Source of the DNA: Desulfobacula sp. | Lineage (GTDB): Bacteria > Desulfobacterota > Desulfobacteria > Desulfobacterales > Desulfobacteraceae | Direction: 5' to 3' | DNA length: 55,664 bases | Assembly (NCBI RefSeq): GCF_014237455.1 | Contig: NZ_JABZFL010000099.1 | Coordinates: 1 to 55,664, forward strand | The notes under the pieces: model-generated | What the model was told of the DNA's origin: nothing | The model's database searches: none | The model's input: only the letters and a program-made list of their open reading frames with translations | In this document: piece after piece, positions 48,660 through 55,664 of the stretch | Layout of the letters: each line of letters begins with the position of its first letter | Position numbering within the stretch: position 1 is the stretch's first letter | Position numbers and translations under genes: made by a program

Positions 48660-48677
48660 GTTTCTCTAAATAGAAAC
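48660..48677. terminator. Small hairpin after the nitrilase gene
   Basis: On the minus strand GTTTCT-ATTTAG-AGAAAC is a perfect 6-bp inverted repeat followed by ATTTTCC. It lies 64 bp past the nitrilase stop and eight bases before the trp -35 box. It may be a weak terminator that separates the two operons. Confidence 0.4.
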
Positions 48678-48740
48678 AATCCTGCTCAACCCTTCTAAGG
48701 CGTCAATTTAAGCCTTTTGATAAATTTCTTTGCCCTGTTA

Positions 48741-49535
48741 TCAGACAAGAGGATTATAAAATTCAGGCCTTCTGTCGCCGAACAAATCATTATTTTCAGT
48801 GATCGCTTTGTCTCTGGCAATTGCCAGGTCGATTGTCTGCACCACAACCTGATCTTCTTCGGAGTTTGACTGTGCCATAATATCTCCCTTTGGCCCGACA
48901 ATTTGACTATTGCCTGTGAACGAGAGTTCTCCGCGGGGGCGAATTTCTTTTCCCGTTCTGTTTGCTGTTACTGAATAGACCGAGTTTTCAAGAGAACGAG
49001 TAATCATGGCTTTCTGGCAATGTTTCAGTACTAAGTTGGAGGGGTGACAAAGCACGTCTGCTCCTTGCAGTGCAAGTACGCGAGCCACCTCTGGAAACAC
49101 CCAGTCGAAACAGATCATTACCCCTAATTTGGCCCCCCGGATTTTAACGATTTCAAGAGGGGTATTCCCAGGATCGAAGTACTCTTTTTCAGTATTGAAA
49201 AGATGGAGTTTTCGGTAGGTATGAATAAGTCCTGATGGCCCAATCACCAGTGCACTGTTATAGAGCTTGTCTCTTTGTCGTTCGGCAAATCCCACCACCA
49301 GGTGGAAATCATTGTCTCGACAAAATTTTGACAACCGGATGACAGTTTGAGAGTCAGATACGTCTTCTGCCAGAGTTTTAAGCTCTTTTCGATCCTCAAA
49401 AAAATATCCTGTGAATGCCAGCTCAGGGAGTACAATAAGATCCGCATTAACCCCTGCAAGTGTGTCTTGCACCTTTTCCAAATTTTGTGCGGGAGCACCA
49501 AATTCGGGACAGTATTGGTAATATCCTATTCGCAT
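48741..49535 (-). CDS. Carbon-nitrogen hydrolase (nitrilase superfamily)
   Basis: 264 residues with the Glu-Lys-Cys triad of the superfamily: Glu in 'LIVLPELAFTGYFFED', Lys in 'TYRKLHLFNTEKEYF', Cys in 'GVMICFDWVFPEVARVLALQ'. These enzymes hydrolyse amides, N-carbamoyl compounds or nitriles; the C-terminal 'FGDRRPEFYNPL' resembles amidase members. The substrate is unknown. A good ribosome site (AAGGAA) precedes the ATG. It follows a PanE-like gene by 22 bp on the same strand, so the two are probably one operon. Confidence 0.9.
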   Translation of the reverse strand: MRIGYYQYCPEFGAPAQNLEKVQDTLAGVNADLIVLPELAFTGYFFEDRKELKTLAEDVSDSQTVIRLSKFCRDNDFHLVVGFAERQRDKLYNSALVIGPSGLIHTYRKLHLFNTEKEYFDPGNTPLEIVKIRGAKLGVMICFDWVFPEVARVLALQGADVLCHPSNLVLKHCQKAMITRSLENSVYSVTANRTGKEIRPRGELSFTGNSQIVGPKGDIMAQSNSEEDQVVVQTIDLAIARDKAITENNDLFGDRRPEFYNPLV

Positions 49536-49557
49536 TTTATTCCTTCCATGATTAATT

Positions 49558-50481
49558 TTATTCTGGATACTGCTCTAATACCTGAATAATTTGAAGCACG
49601 GTTTGATTCGCTGGTGTTTTCACACCATGAGTTTTACCCAATTCAACTATTTTTCCTCCAAAAATCTCAATTTCGGTTTTGCGTCCTGCCTCAATATCCT
49701 GCAGCATTGACGTTTTCCCTTGTGGAGATAAAACCTTTAGAAACGAATACCATTCTTCTATATCCCGGTTTGTCAGATTTACCCCCATAATATCTGTCAA
49801 TGCAATTACTTCTTTCATCAACTCTTCCATTAACCCCTGGGCTTCCGGAGATTTTTGGAAAACACCAAACGGAGCTCGCATTACAGCGGATGCCTGGTTC
49901 ACCCCGACATTGATCATGAACTTCCACCACATCATCCGGATCATATCTTCCGGTGTTTCATAAACGATTCCTGCCCTGTCAAATGCTTCTTGCACACAGA
50001 GAACTCGTTGGCTGAGATTGGTAGTATTGACAGCCTCACCAAAATAGTGCTTCCCCGGCTTGGTATAAATCGTCTGGTTGCCATGACGGACCGCATCTAT
50101 TGCAACAGAGATAGTATATAGCATCTTGTCCATGCCATAGATGGAACCAATGTATTCCTCACTCTCAAGGCCATTCATAACAGACATAATGGTGGTTGAA
50201 TCACTGATAAGTTTTTCCAAACCCTGAACTGCTTTTTTGAGATGATGATGTTTCAGAGTTACGATAATGAGATCAACAGTCGAAGTGGCCTCATCAGGGT
50301 GGATGGCCGGGATGGCATAAGATTTTCCATTGACGACTAAACCATTGGTTTTGAGCTTGTCTAAACGGCGACCTGTAGCAATCAATACTGTTGAAAAACC
50401 AGTAGTATCGAAAAATTTGCCGGCAAAATAAGACCCCATTGCCCCGGCTCCAAGAATGGCCACTTTTTGGATTTTTTGCAT
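49558..50481 (-). CDS. panE: 2-dehydropantoate 2-reductase family protein (ApbA/PanE)
   Basis: 307 residues. Rossmann start 'VAILGAGAMGSYFAGKFF' (GXGXXG), 'VDLIIVTLKHHHLKKAVQGL', the linker 'MNGLESEEYIG', and the C-terminal helical domain 'MMWWKFMINVGVNQASAVMR' with the catalytic Lys. In pantothenate synthesis the enzyme reduces ketopantoate with NADPH. The family is broad, and pairing with a nitrilase rather than panB or panC leaves the true substrate open. AAGGAA precedes the ATG. Confidence 0.85.
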   Translation of the reverse strand: MQKIQKVAILGAGAMGSYFAGKFFDTTGFSTVLIATGRRLDKLKTNGLVVNGKSYAIPAIHPDEATSTVDLIIVTLKHHHLKKAVQGLEKLISDSTTIMSVMNGLESEEYIGSIYGMDKMLYTISVAIDAVRHGNQTIYTKPGKHYFGEAVNTTNLSQRVLCVQEAFDRAGIVYETPEDMIRMMWWKFMINVGVNQASAVMRAPFGVFQKSPEAQGLMEELMKEVIALTDIMGVNLTNRDIEEWYSFLKVLSPQGKTSMLQDIEAGRKTEIEIFGGKIVELGKTHGVKTPANQTVLQIIQVLEQYPE

Positions 50482-50633
50482 TGATTATTCCTTTCGTCCC
50501 TTATCTATATAAAGTGATGAAGGAAAAATCAATCAGGGAAAACCCCTAATTTTTTAAAATTACCAGGTGAGGATTTGGAAGAAATATGGTAAAAACAATA
50601 ATTTGATTTTGATTAATTTTAGGATATTAACCC

Positions 50634-52154
50634 ATGCTATTGATTTTTCCACCCGTTGCTAAACCGTGTGAACCGCCGGCCGGTGTGGCGCTCTTGTCAT
50701 CTGCATTAAAAGAGAACAGACGTTCCTGCCATGTATATGATGCAAATGTTGAAGGGCTTTTATATCTGATTAATTCAGATATTGATCCCATTGATTCCTG
50801 GTCAAAAAGGGCATTGAAGAACAGAGAAAAAATATTGTGTGATTTAAAAGACAAATCTTTGTATGAAAACATGGACCGGTATCATCAAAGGGTTTATGAT
50901 TTGAATAAGCTGTTGTCCATCAGTGTGGATACGAAAAGATTCAGGATTACCCTAAGCGATTATTCAGATTCCAGGCTTTCTTCTGTTAACAGCAAAGATT
51001 TATTGAAAAGTGCAGGACAGTATAAAGAGAATCCGTTTTACCGGTTTTTTGAAGACAGGGTAAGACCTCAAATTCTGAACTCAGATTCAAAGCACATTGG
51101 CATTTCCCTTTGTTATCTGAACCAGGCCTTGGTCAGTTTTGCTCTTGCCGGATGGATAAAGGATAGTTTTAAAGACAAAAAAATTATCATGGGCGGAGGG
51201 CTTATATCCTCCTGGATGAGCAGGCCGGATTATAATGATCCCTTTAAAGACCTGGTTGATGTCATGATCAGGGGGGAGGGAGAACAACCGCTTCTGAAAC
51301 TTTCCGGTGTAAAAGATATTTCTAAGAAGCATTATGTTCCGGATTATGATTTTGTAAAAGATGATCTTTATATCGCACCGGGAAAAGTTCTGCCTTTCAG
51401 GGCATCCATTGGATGCTACTGGAGCAAGTGCCGGTTCTGCCCCGAAAAGGCGGAAATCCGTCCCTATAGTTCCCAGCGGGCTTCAAAGGTGTTACAGGAT
51501 TTAAAAGCGGTTGATCAAAAATATGCGCCTGACTATATACATTTAATTGACAATGCCGTTACCCCGGCTTTTTTAAAAGCCCTGGCAAAGAATAAATTTG
51601 GATTTAAATGGTATGGATTTGTGAGATTTGAAAAAGAGTTTCTGGACCCGGGTTTCTGTCATGATCTTAAACGGTCGGGATGCGATATGTTAAAACTGGG
51701 TCTTGAATCAGGTGACCAGGGCGTGCTGGACCAGATGAACAAGGGAACCAATCTGAATTATGTGTCAACCATATTAAAGAACCTTCATCAGGCCGGGATC
51801 TTAACTTTTGTCTACCTTCTTTTTGGAACAAGTTTTGAGGACGAGAAGGCTGCGTTTAAGACGCTTGAATATATAAAGGCACATGAAAAATATATTAATT
51901 ATTTAAACTTGGCTGTATTTAATCTTCCCAAATTCAGTGATGATGCCAAAGATCTTGATACCCGGGAATTTTACCATGGCGATCTGTCATTGTATTTAAA
52001 TTTTACCCATCCTTTTGGGTGGGACAGAAGGCAGGTTAAACAATTTTTGGATAAAACATTTAAGAAACAGGTGTCTGCCGGGTCGGGCATTCGTAAAAAC
52101 CCAGCCTTTTTTTCATCAAACCATGCTGTATTTTTTAAACCCCAGGGGAAATGA
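50634..52154 (+). CDS. B12-binding-like radical SAM protein with CX4CX2C cluster motif
   Basis: 506 residues. The N-terminal part resembles a cobalamin-binding domain ('LLIFPPVAKPCEPPAGVALL', 'GISLCYLNQALVSFALAG', 'KIIMGGGLISSW', 'MIRGEGEQPLLKLS') but carries a long insertion at about 50-145. The radical SAM cluster motif is 'SIGCYWSKCRFCPEKAE', CX4CX2C rather than the usual CX3CX2C. Downstream are 'YIHLIDNAVTP' and 'LKLGLESGDQGVLDQMNKGT'. Substrate unknown. cinA starts three bases after its stop, so they share an operon. It is not closely similar to the radical SAM protein at 7.4-9.1 kb. Confidence 0.84.
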   Translation: MLLIFPPVAKPCEPPAGVALLSSALKENRRSCHVYDANVEGLLYLINSDIDPIDSWSKRALKNREKILCDLKDKSLYENMDRYHQRVYDLNKLLSISVDTKRFRITLSDYSDSRLSSVNSKDLLKSAGQYKENPFYRFFEDRVRPQILNSDSKHIGISLCYLNQALVSFALAGWIKDSFKDKKIIMGGGLISSWMSRPDYNDPFKDLVDVMIRGEGEQPLLKLSGVKDISKKHYVPDYDFVKDDLYIAPGKVLPFRASIGCYWSKCRFCPEKAEIRPYSSQRASKVLQDLKAVDQKYAPDYIHLIDNAVTPAFLKALAKNKFGFKWYGFVRFEKEFLDPGFCHDLKRSGCDMLKLGLESGDQGVLDQMNKGTNLNYVSTILKNLHQAGILTFVYLLFGTSFEDEKAAFKTLEYIKAHEKYINYLNLAVFNLPKFSDDAKDLDTREFYHGDLSLYLNFTHPFGWDRRQVKQFLDKTFKKQVSAGSGIRKNPAFFSSNHAVFFKPQGK

Positions 52155-52157
52155 ACC

Positions 52158-53414
52158 ATGATTGCTCACATTCTGTCAACGGGTGATGAAGTTCTTTTAG
52201 GAGATATTGTTGATACCAATTCAGCCTTTCTTTGCAGTGCGCTAAAAGAAATGGGCATTGACGTTCAAAAGATCGTGGCAGTGGGCGATGATGTTAATGA
52301 CATTGCATCAGTCATTGGCGACAGTTCTTTGACGGCAGATATCTGCCTTGTGACCGGTGGCCTGGGCCCAACCCGGGATGATCTGACAGCTTTTGCTGGC
52401 GGCAAGGCAGCAGATGACAGGCTTGAGCTGAGCCAGGACGCTTTGGCATCCATGAGATCTTATTTTAAGAAAAGAGGATTTGTCTTGACCAAAGACAATG
52501 AAAAACAGGCCATGCTGCCATCAAGCTCGAACATGCTGATAAATTATAATGGTACGGCTCCGGGATTTTATATGAAGATCAATAGATGCCTGTTTTTCTT
52601 TATGCCGGGCGTGCCGTCTGAAATGAAAATTATGTTTGAAAAAGAAGTCAAAAAGATATTGGTCAATGAATTCAGCCTTACTGATGATATCCTGATTGAA
52701 CGGCTGACAGTGTTCGGCCTTACCGAATCAAAGGTCGGGTCATTATTAAAAGGGTTTGAAACAAAATTTTCTGAACTGCGGCTGGGATTTCGGGCGACTT
52801 TTCCTGTGATTGAAGTCAAAATAATTTTAATTGATTCCCGTGAAGACAAAGATATATCTGATATTGCAAGAGCAAAACAATGGGTGATACAACAGCTTGA
52901 AAACAAGGTGATATCCGATCGGGGATTAACCATTGCACAGGAGGTGGGGCGATTGTTGACAAAACTAAAGAAAACCCTTGCCATTGCAGAATCCTGTACA
53001 GGCGGCCTGATATCAAATATGGTGACCGATGTGGCAGGCAGTTCTAATTATTTTTTATTTTCAGGCATTACCTATTCCAATGATGCAAAAATAAATATTT
53101 TGAATGTCAGAAAAGAGACGATTGTTGAATATGGGGCAGTTCATGATCAGACCGCCCTTGAAATGGCTGAAGGTGTAAGACGTAAAGCCGGTGCTGATTT
53201 TGCCATCTCAACCACCGGTGTTGCAGGACCTGGCGGTGGCACTGAAGAAAAACCGGTTGGCATGGTATGTATAGGACTTGCAGGGTCTGAATTGTCAATG
53301 GCCAAAACATACCGGTTTTCTTTTGATGACAGGGTTAAGAATAAAAAAATATTTGCCACGACAGGTTTGGAGCTTTTAAGACGGCATCTTGTTTTGTTGG
53401 ACAAAACACCTTAA
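52158..53414 (+). CDS. cinA: CinA-family nicotinamide-nucleotide amidase / ADP-ribose pyrophosphatase
   Basis: 418 residues with both CinA parts. The N-terminal MoCF-like domain (1-170) has 'AHILSTGDEVLLGDIVDTNS', 'CLVTGGLGPTRDDLTA' and 'FFMPGVPSEMK'. The C-terminal PncC domain (about 260-415) has 'TLAIAESCTGGLISNMVTDV', 'YSNDAKINIL' and 'STTGVAGPGGGTEEKPVGMV'. It deamidates NMN in pyridine nucleotide recycling. AGGGGA lies before the ATG. Its last 39 bp overlap the 3' end of the opposite-strand hydrolase gene. Confidence 0.94.
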   Translation: MIAHILSTGDEVLLGDIVDTNSAFLCSALKEMGIDVQKIVAVGDDVNDIASVIGDSSLTADICLVTGGLGPTRDDLTAFAGGKAADDRLELSQDALASMRSYFKKRGFVLTKDNEKQAMLPSSSNMLINYNGTAPGFYMKINRCLFFFMPGVPSEMKIMFEKEVKKILVNEFSLTDDILIERLTVFGLTESKVGSLLKGFETKFSELRLGFRATFPVIEVKIILIDSREDKDISDIARAKQWVIQQLENKVISDRGLTIAQEVGRLLTKLKKTLAIAESCTGGLISNMVTDVAGSSNYFLFSGITYSNDAKINILNVRKETIVEYGAVHDQTALEMAEGVRRKAGADFAISTTGVAGPGGGTEEKPVGMVCIGLAGSELSMAKTYRFSFDDRVKNKKIFATTGLELLRRHLVLLDKTP

Positions 53415-54134
53415 AAACCAGGCTATGGCCTCTGTCTCAAATTCAGCCTGATCTTTTTTGTCTGTCATCTGGTGGTCCCCGTTTTTATGGATGATCAATC
53501 GTTTGGGCTCATTTGCCAGTTTGTAAATATCTTTGGCATTTGAAACCGGAACCACTTCATCGGCATCCCCGTGAAAAATAAGCACATTGAAAAGGGTATG
53601 GATTTTATCTCGAATATTAAATAAAAGGTTCTGCTTGAAAAAGCTTAAGGGCAGGGCAGGCCGGTTTTCATTGGCATCCATTGGAATATTTTCAATAGTG
53701 CGGCTCTTTACGGGTGCTGAACAGAGCACAGCCCCGCAAAGATTGATATTCATCTGTAAAAGCGTTTCCCAGGCATTTATACAGGTAGCCCCTCCCATGC
53801 TGGAGCCGAAAACAACCAGGTCACGGCTTGTTTTTTCAAGTGATAAGATATGATTTACAGCATTGATAAAATCATGGGTTCGTTTTTCAAGGGAAGTGTC
53901 TTTGATAAAGTCACCCTGGCTTTCACCGCAGCCCCTGTGATCGAATCGGAAAAAGGCCATATTGTTTTGGATAAGAAGTTTTGCTAATACGGTTTGCTTT
54001 GCAGATTCTTTTGATCCTTCAAGGCCGTGTGAGCCGACAACAAGGGGTGGCTTTTTTGCCTTGGGCAGGTGCAGAATCCCTTTAAGTGAAAACCCCCGGG
54101 ATATGAATTCAATGTCATAAGAGCTTTTTTCCAT
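53376..54134 (-). CDS. Alpha/beta hydrolase (serine aminopeptidase/esterase type)
   Basis: 252 residues without a signal peptide. The fold shows the oxyanion segment 'PPLVVGSHGLEGSKESAKQT', 'FFRFDHRGCGESQGDF', the nucleophile elbow 'LVVFGSSMGGATCINAW' (GXSXG), the acid in 'LIFHGDADEVVPVSNAKD', and the His in 'IHKNGDHQMTDKKD'. It is probably a cytoplasmic esterase or lipase-like enzyme of unknown substrate. It converges on cinA with a 39-bp overlap. A short AAGGT site precedes the ATG. Confidence 0.88.
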   Translation of the reverse strand: MEKSSYDIEFISRGFSLKGILHLPKAKKPPLVVGSHGLEGSKESAKQTVLAKLLIQNNMAFFRFDHRGCGESQGDFIKDTSLEKRTHDFINAVNHILSLEKTSRDLVVFGSSMGGATCINAWETLLQMNINLCGAVLCSAPVKSRTIENIPMDANENRPALPLSFFKQNLLFNIRDKIHTLFNVLIFHGDADEVVPVSNAKDIYKLANEPKRLIIHKNGDHQMTDKKDQAEFETEAIAWFLRCFVQQNKMPS

Positions 54135-54200
54135 ACCTTGTCTTTATGCCATTAAACCTTTATAATATCAAGTTTTGAAAACTTGAAAGAAATAAATATT

Positions 54201-55589
54201 ATGACAATTAAGAAAAGAAAAGCGTATGAACTGGAAATTATTGATCTTGCCTTTGGGGGCAGGGGACTTGCAAAACCTGATGGTCTTCCGGTTTTTATCG
54301 ATCGGTGTGTCCCGGGAGATGTTGTGTTCGCAAAGATTACAAAAAAGAAAAAATCCTGGGCAGAAGGAAAGCTGATAAACATTATAAAGGAATCTGCCTT
54401 AAGAAATCAGGGAAAATGCCAATACTGCAATTTTTGCGGGGGATGCAAATGGCAGCAGCTTGGATATGATCTTCAGCTTGAATATAAAAAAAGACATGTG
54501 ACAGAATCCATGGAGCATATTGGTGGACTGAAGGATGTCCGGGTGAAGGATGTTATACCGTCTGACAGGATTTATGAATATCGGAATAAAATGGAGTTTT
54601 CCTGTTCCTCAAAAAGATGGTTGCTACCCTGGGAGCTTGAAAATGATGAGATTAAAAAGGATTTTGGTATTGGACTTCATGTGCCCGGCACCTTTGACAA
54701 GGTCATTGATATTAAGCAATGTGAAATCATGCCGAACCTGGGCAATAAGATATTAGACGATGTTAGAAGTTTCATAAAAGAATCAGGTCTTGATGCCTAT
54801 CATTTAAGGACACATGAGGGGTTCTGGCGGTTTTTAATGCTCCGGCATTCCGTGGCCTTTGATACATGGATGGTTAATATTATAACCAAAACAAAAAGAA
54901 TTGACGTGGTTCAGAAACTTGCAGACTTGCTGGCACAAAGACATCCACAGATTAAATCCATATTGAACAATATAACGGATTCAAAATCAGGTGTTTCAAT
55001 CGACAAGGAAGAAATAGGTCTTTATGGTGAAGATCACATAATGGAAAAGCTGGGGAAATTTGCATTTAAAATATCGGCTAACTCATTTTTCCAGACCAAT
55101 ACAAAGTCCTGTGAAAAATTATATTCTAAAGTATCGGAATATGCAGAATTGACAGGCAAAGAAGTTGTGATGGATCTTTATTCCGGAACCGGCACAATCC
55201 CCATATGGCTGTCAGGACAGGCAAAAATGGTGGTTGGCATCGAGATTGTCAAAAGTGCAGTTATTGATGCAAAGCAGAACGCAAGGCTGAATGGAATTGA
55301 AAACTGTGAATTTCTTGAAGGAGATATCAAGGATGTTCTGCCACAATTAAAGCAAAAGTTCGATGTGATGATTATTGATCCGCCAAGAGTTGGCATGCAC
55401 AAGGATGTTGTTCAACAGGTCCTTTCGATCGGTCCTGAAAAAATTGTCTATGTATCCTGCAATCCGGCAACCCTTGCCCGGGATCTTGAAATGCTGGGTC
55501 CAAAATATGAGGCCAGGGAAATTCAACCAATAGATATGTTCCCCCATACCTATCATATTGAATCTGTTGCCTTACTTTTAAAAAAGTAG
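54201..55589 (+). CDS. rlmD: RlmD/RumA-type 23S rRNA (uracil-5-)-methyltransferase
   Basis: About 462 residues. An N-terminal TRAM domain (1-60) contains 'IDLAFGGRGLAKPDGLPVFI' and 'RCVPGDVVFAKI'. The [4Fe-4S] cysteines are 'CQYCNFCGGCKWQQ' plus a later Cys. The Rossmann methyltransferase domain has 'VMDLYSGTGTIPIWLSGQAK', 'IIDPPRVGMHKDVV' and the catalytic 'YVSCNPATLARDL'. It methylates U1939 (or a related uridine) of 23S rRNA. I prefer ATG 54201 over TTG 54183. The promoter region (54135-54200) is shared with the divergent hydrolase. The gene ends 75 bp before the window edge. Confidence 0.88.
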   Translation: MTIKKRKAYELEIIDLAFGGRGLAKPDGLPVFIDRCVPGDVVFAKITKKKKSWAEGKLINIIKESALRNQGKCQYCNFCGGCKWQQLGYDLQLEYKKRHVTESMEHIGGLKDVRVKDVIPSDRIYEYRNKMEFSCSSKRWLLPWELENDEIKKDFGIGLHVPGTFDKVIDIKQCEIMPNLGNKILDDVRSFIKESGLDAYHLRTHEGFWRFLMLRHSVAFDTWMVNIITKTKRIDVVQKLADLLAQRHPQIKSILNNITDSKSGVSIDKEEIGLYGEDHIMEKLGKFAFKISANSFFQTNTKSCEKLYSKVSEYAELTGKEVVMDLYSGTGTIPIWLSGQAKMVVGIEIVKSAVIDAKQNARLNGIENCEFLEGDIKDVLPQLKQKFDVMIIDPPRVGMHKDVVQQVLSIGPEKIVYVSCNPATLARDLEMLGPKYEAREIQPIDMFPHTYHIESVALLLKK

Positions 55590-55664
55590 AAGGGGTCAGG
55601 TTTGCCTTATTCCTTCTTCTCTTTGAGTTTGGAAAACAGGCAGGTTAGAATAATCATATCATCT
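55590..55664. other. Window edge, nothing recognised
   Basis: After the methyltransferase stop come AGAAGGGGTCAGGTTTGCC and pyrimidine-rich sequence. GGGGTCAGGT tracts of this kind often flank REP-associated transposase genes, but no such gene is visible before the sequence ends. Confidence 0.3.

Noticed and set aside
1-55664. tRNA, rRNA and CRISPR arrays
   Set aside because: Scanning the intergenic regions by eye showed no cloverleaf with GTTCRANNC, no rRNA segment and no regularly spaced repeats.

Overview
The window reads as a chromosomal segment of a strictly anaerobic, sulfate-reducer-like bacterium of the Desulfobacterota, most likely a relative of Desulfobacula or Desulfobacter. This placement is inferred from gene content: a four-haem class III cytochrome c, an HdrC-HdrB type iron-sulfur protein with an in-frame UGA read as selenocysteine, 2-hydroxyacyl-CoA dehydratase/benzoyl-CoA reductase type proteins with their ATP-driven activase, a tungsten/molybdenum oxidoreductase, and several B12/radical SAM proteins. 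Housekeeping genes (leuS, rpsT, murJ, asd, trpEGDCF, cinA) show that most of it is core chromosome.

Layout. 1-2.5 kb: left-edge mobile DNA. It has the first 29 codons of an IS110-type transposase with an unusual leader, an ompA-like gene, and a decayed IS91-type transposase. 2.5-6.7 kb: higBA toxin-antitoxin followed by recB with no recC or recD. 6.8-11.2 kb: single genes (receiver protein, radical SAM, a small membrane protein, a LysE-type exporter, an XRE-cupin regulator). 11.4-17.4 kb: a minus-strand catabolic block with a selenocysteine HdrBC fusion, a CGGC protein, an acyl-CoA dehydratase activase and two dehydratase/reductase subunits; a TPR gene and an MscS remnant lie in its middle. 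17.6-20 kb: a divergent polar amino acid ABC importer (permease, binding protein, permease, no ATPase). 20-22.3 kb: asd, an alkyltransferase-like gene and a DUF2889 gene.

22.3-28.7 kb is an insertion-sequence graveyard. It holds a 68-bp imperfect palindrome, an IS91-type transposase and a tyrosine recombinase (both frameshifted), a broken pentapeptide-repeat gene, two other transposase remnants and one intact FecR-like gene. 28.7-36.4 kb is a regulatory and redox region: a sensor kinase with a cysteine-rich tail, a four-haem cytochrome, a NifX-like protein under an apparent sigma-54 promoter, the neighbouring sigma-54 activator, and a two-gene molybdopterin oxidoreductase operon.

36.5-55.6 kb is core genome: leuS-lptE, rpsT, a translationally coupled murJ-ftsB-(TPR-like)-rhodanese-MauE-LysM operon, trpEGDCF preceded by a complete attenuator with a Trp-rich leader peptide, a panE/nitrilase pair, a radical SAM-cinA pair, an alpha/beta hydrolase and an rlmD-like methyltransferase.

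The most notable signals are the selenocysteine HdrBC protein with its SECIS hairpin, the dehydratase block whose promoter is bracketed by an inverted repeat, the trp attenuator, the sigma-54 circuit around the NifX-like gene, the IS110 leader that can sequester its own ribosome-binding site, and the long palindrome at 22.4 kb. All product names come from reading motifs by eye; no database search was run.
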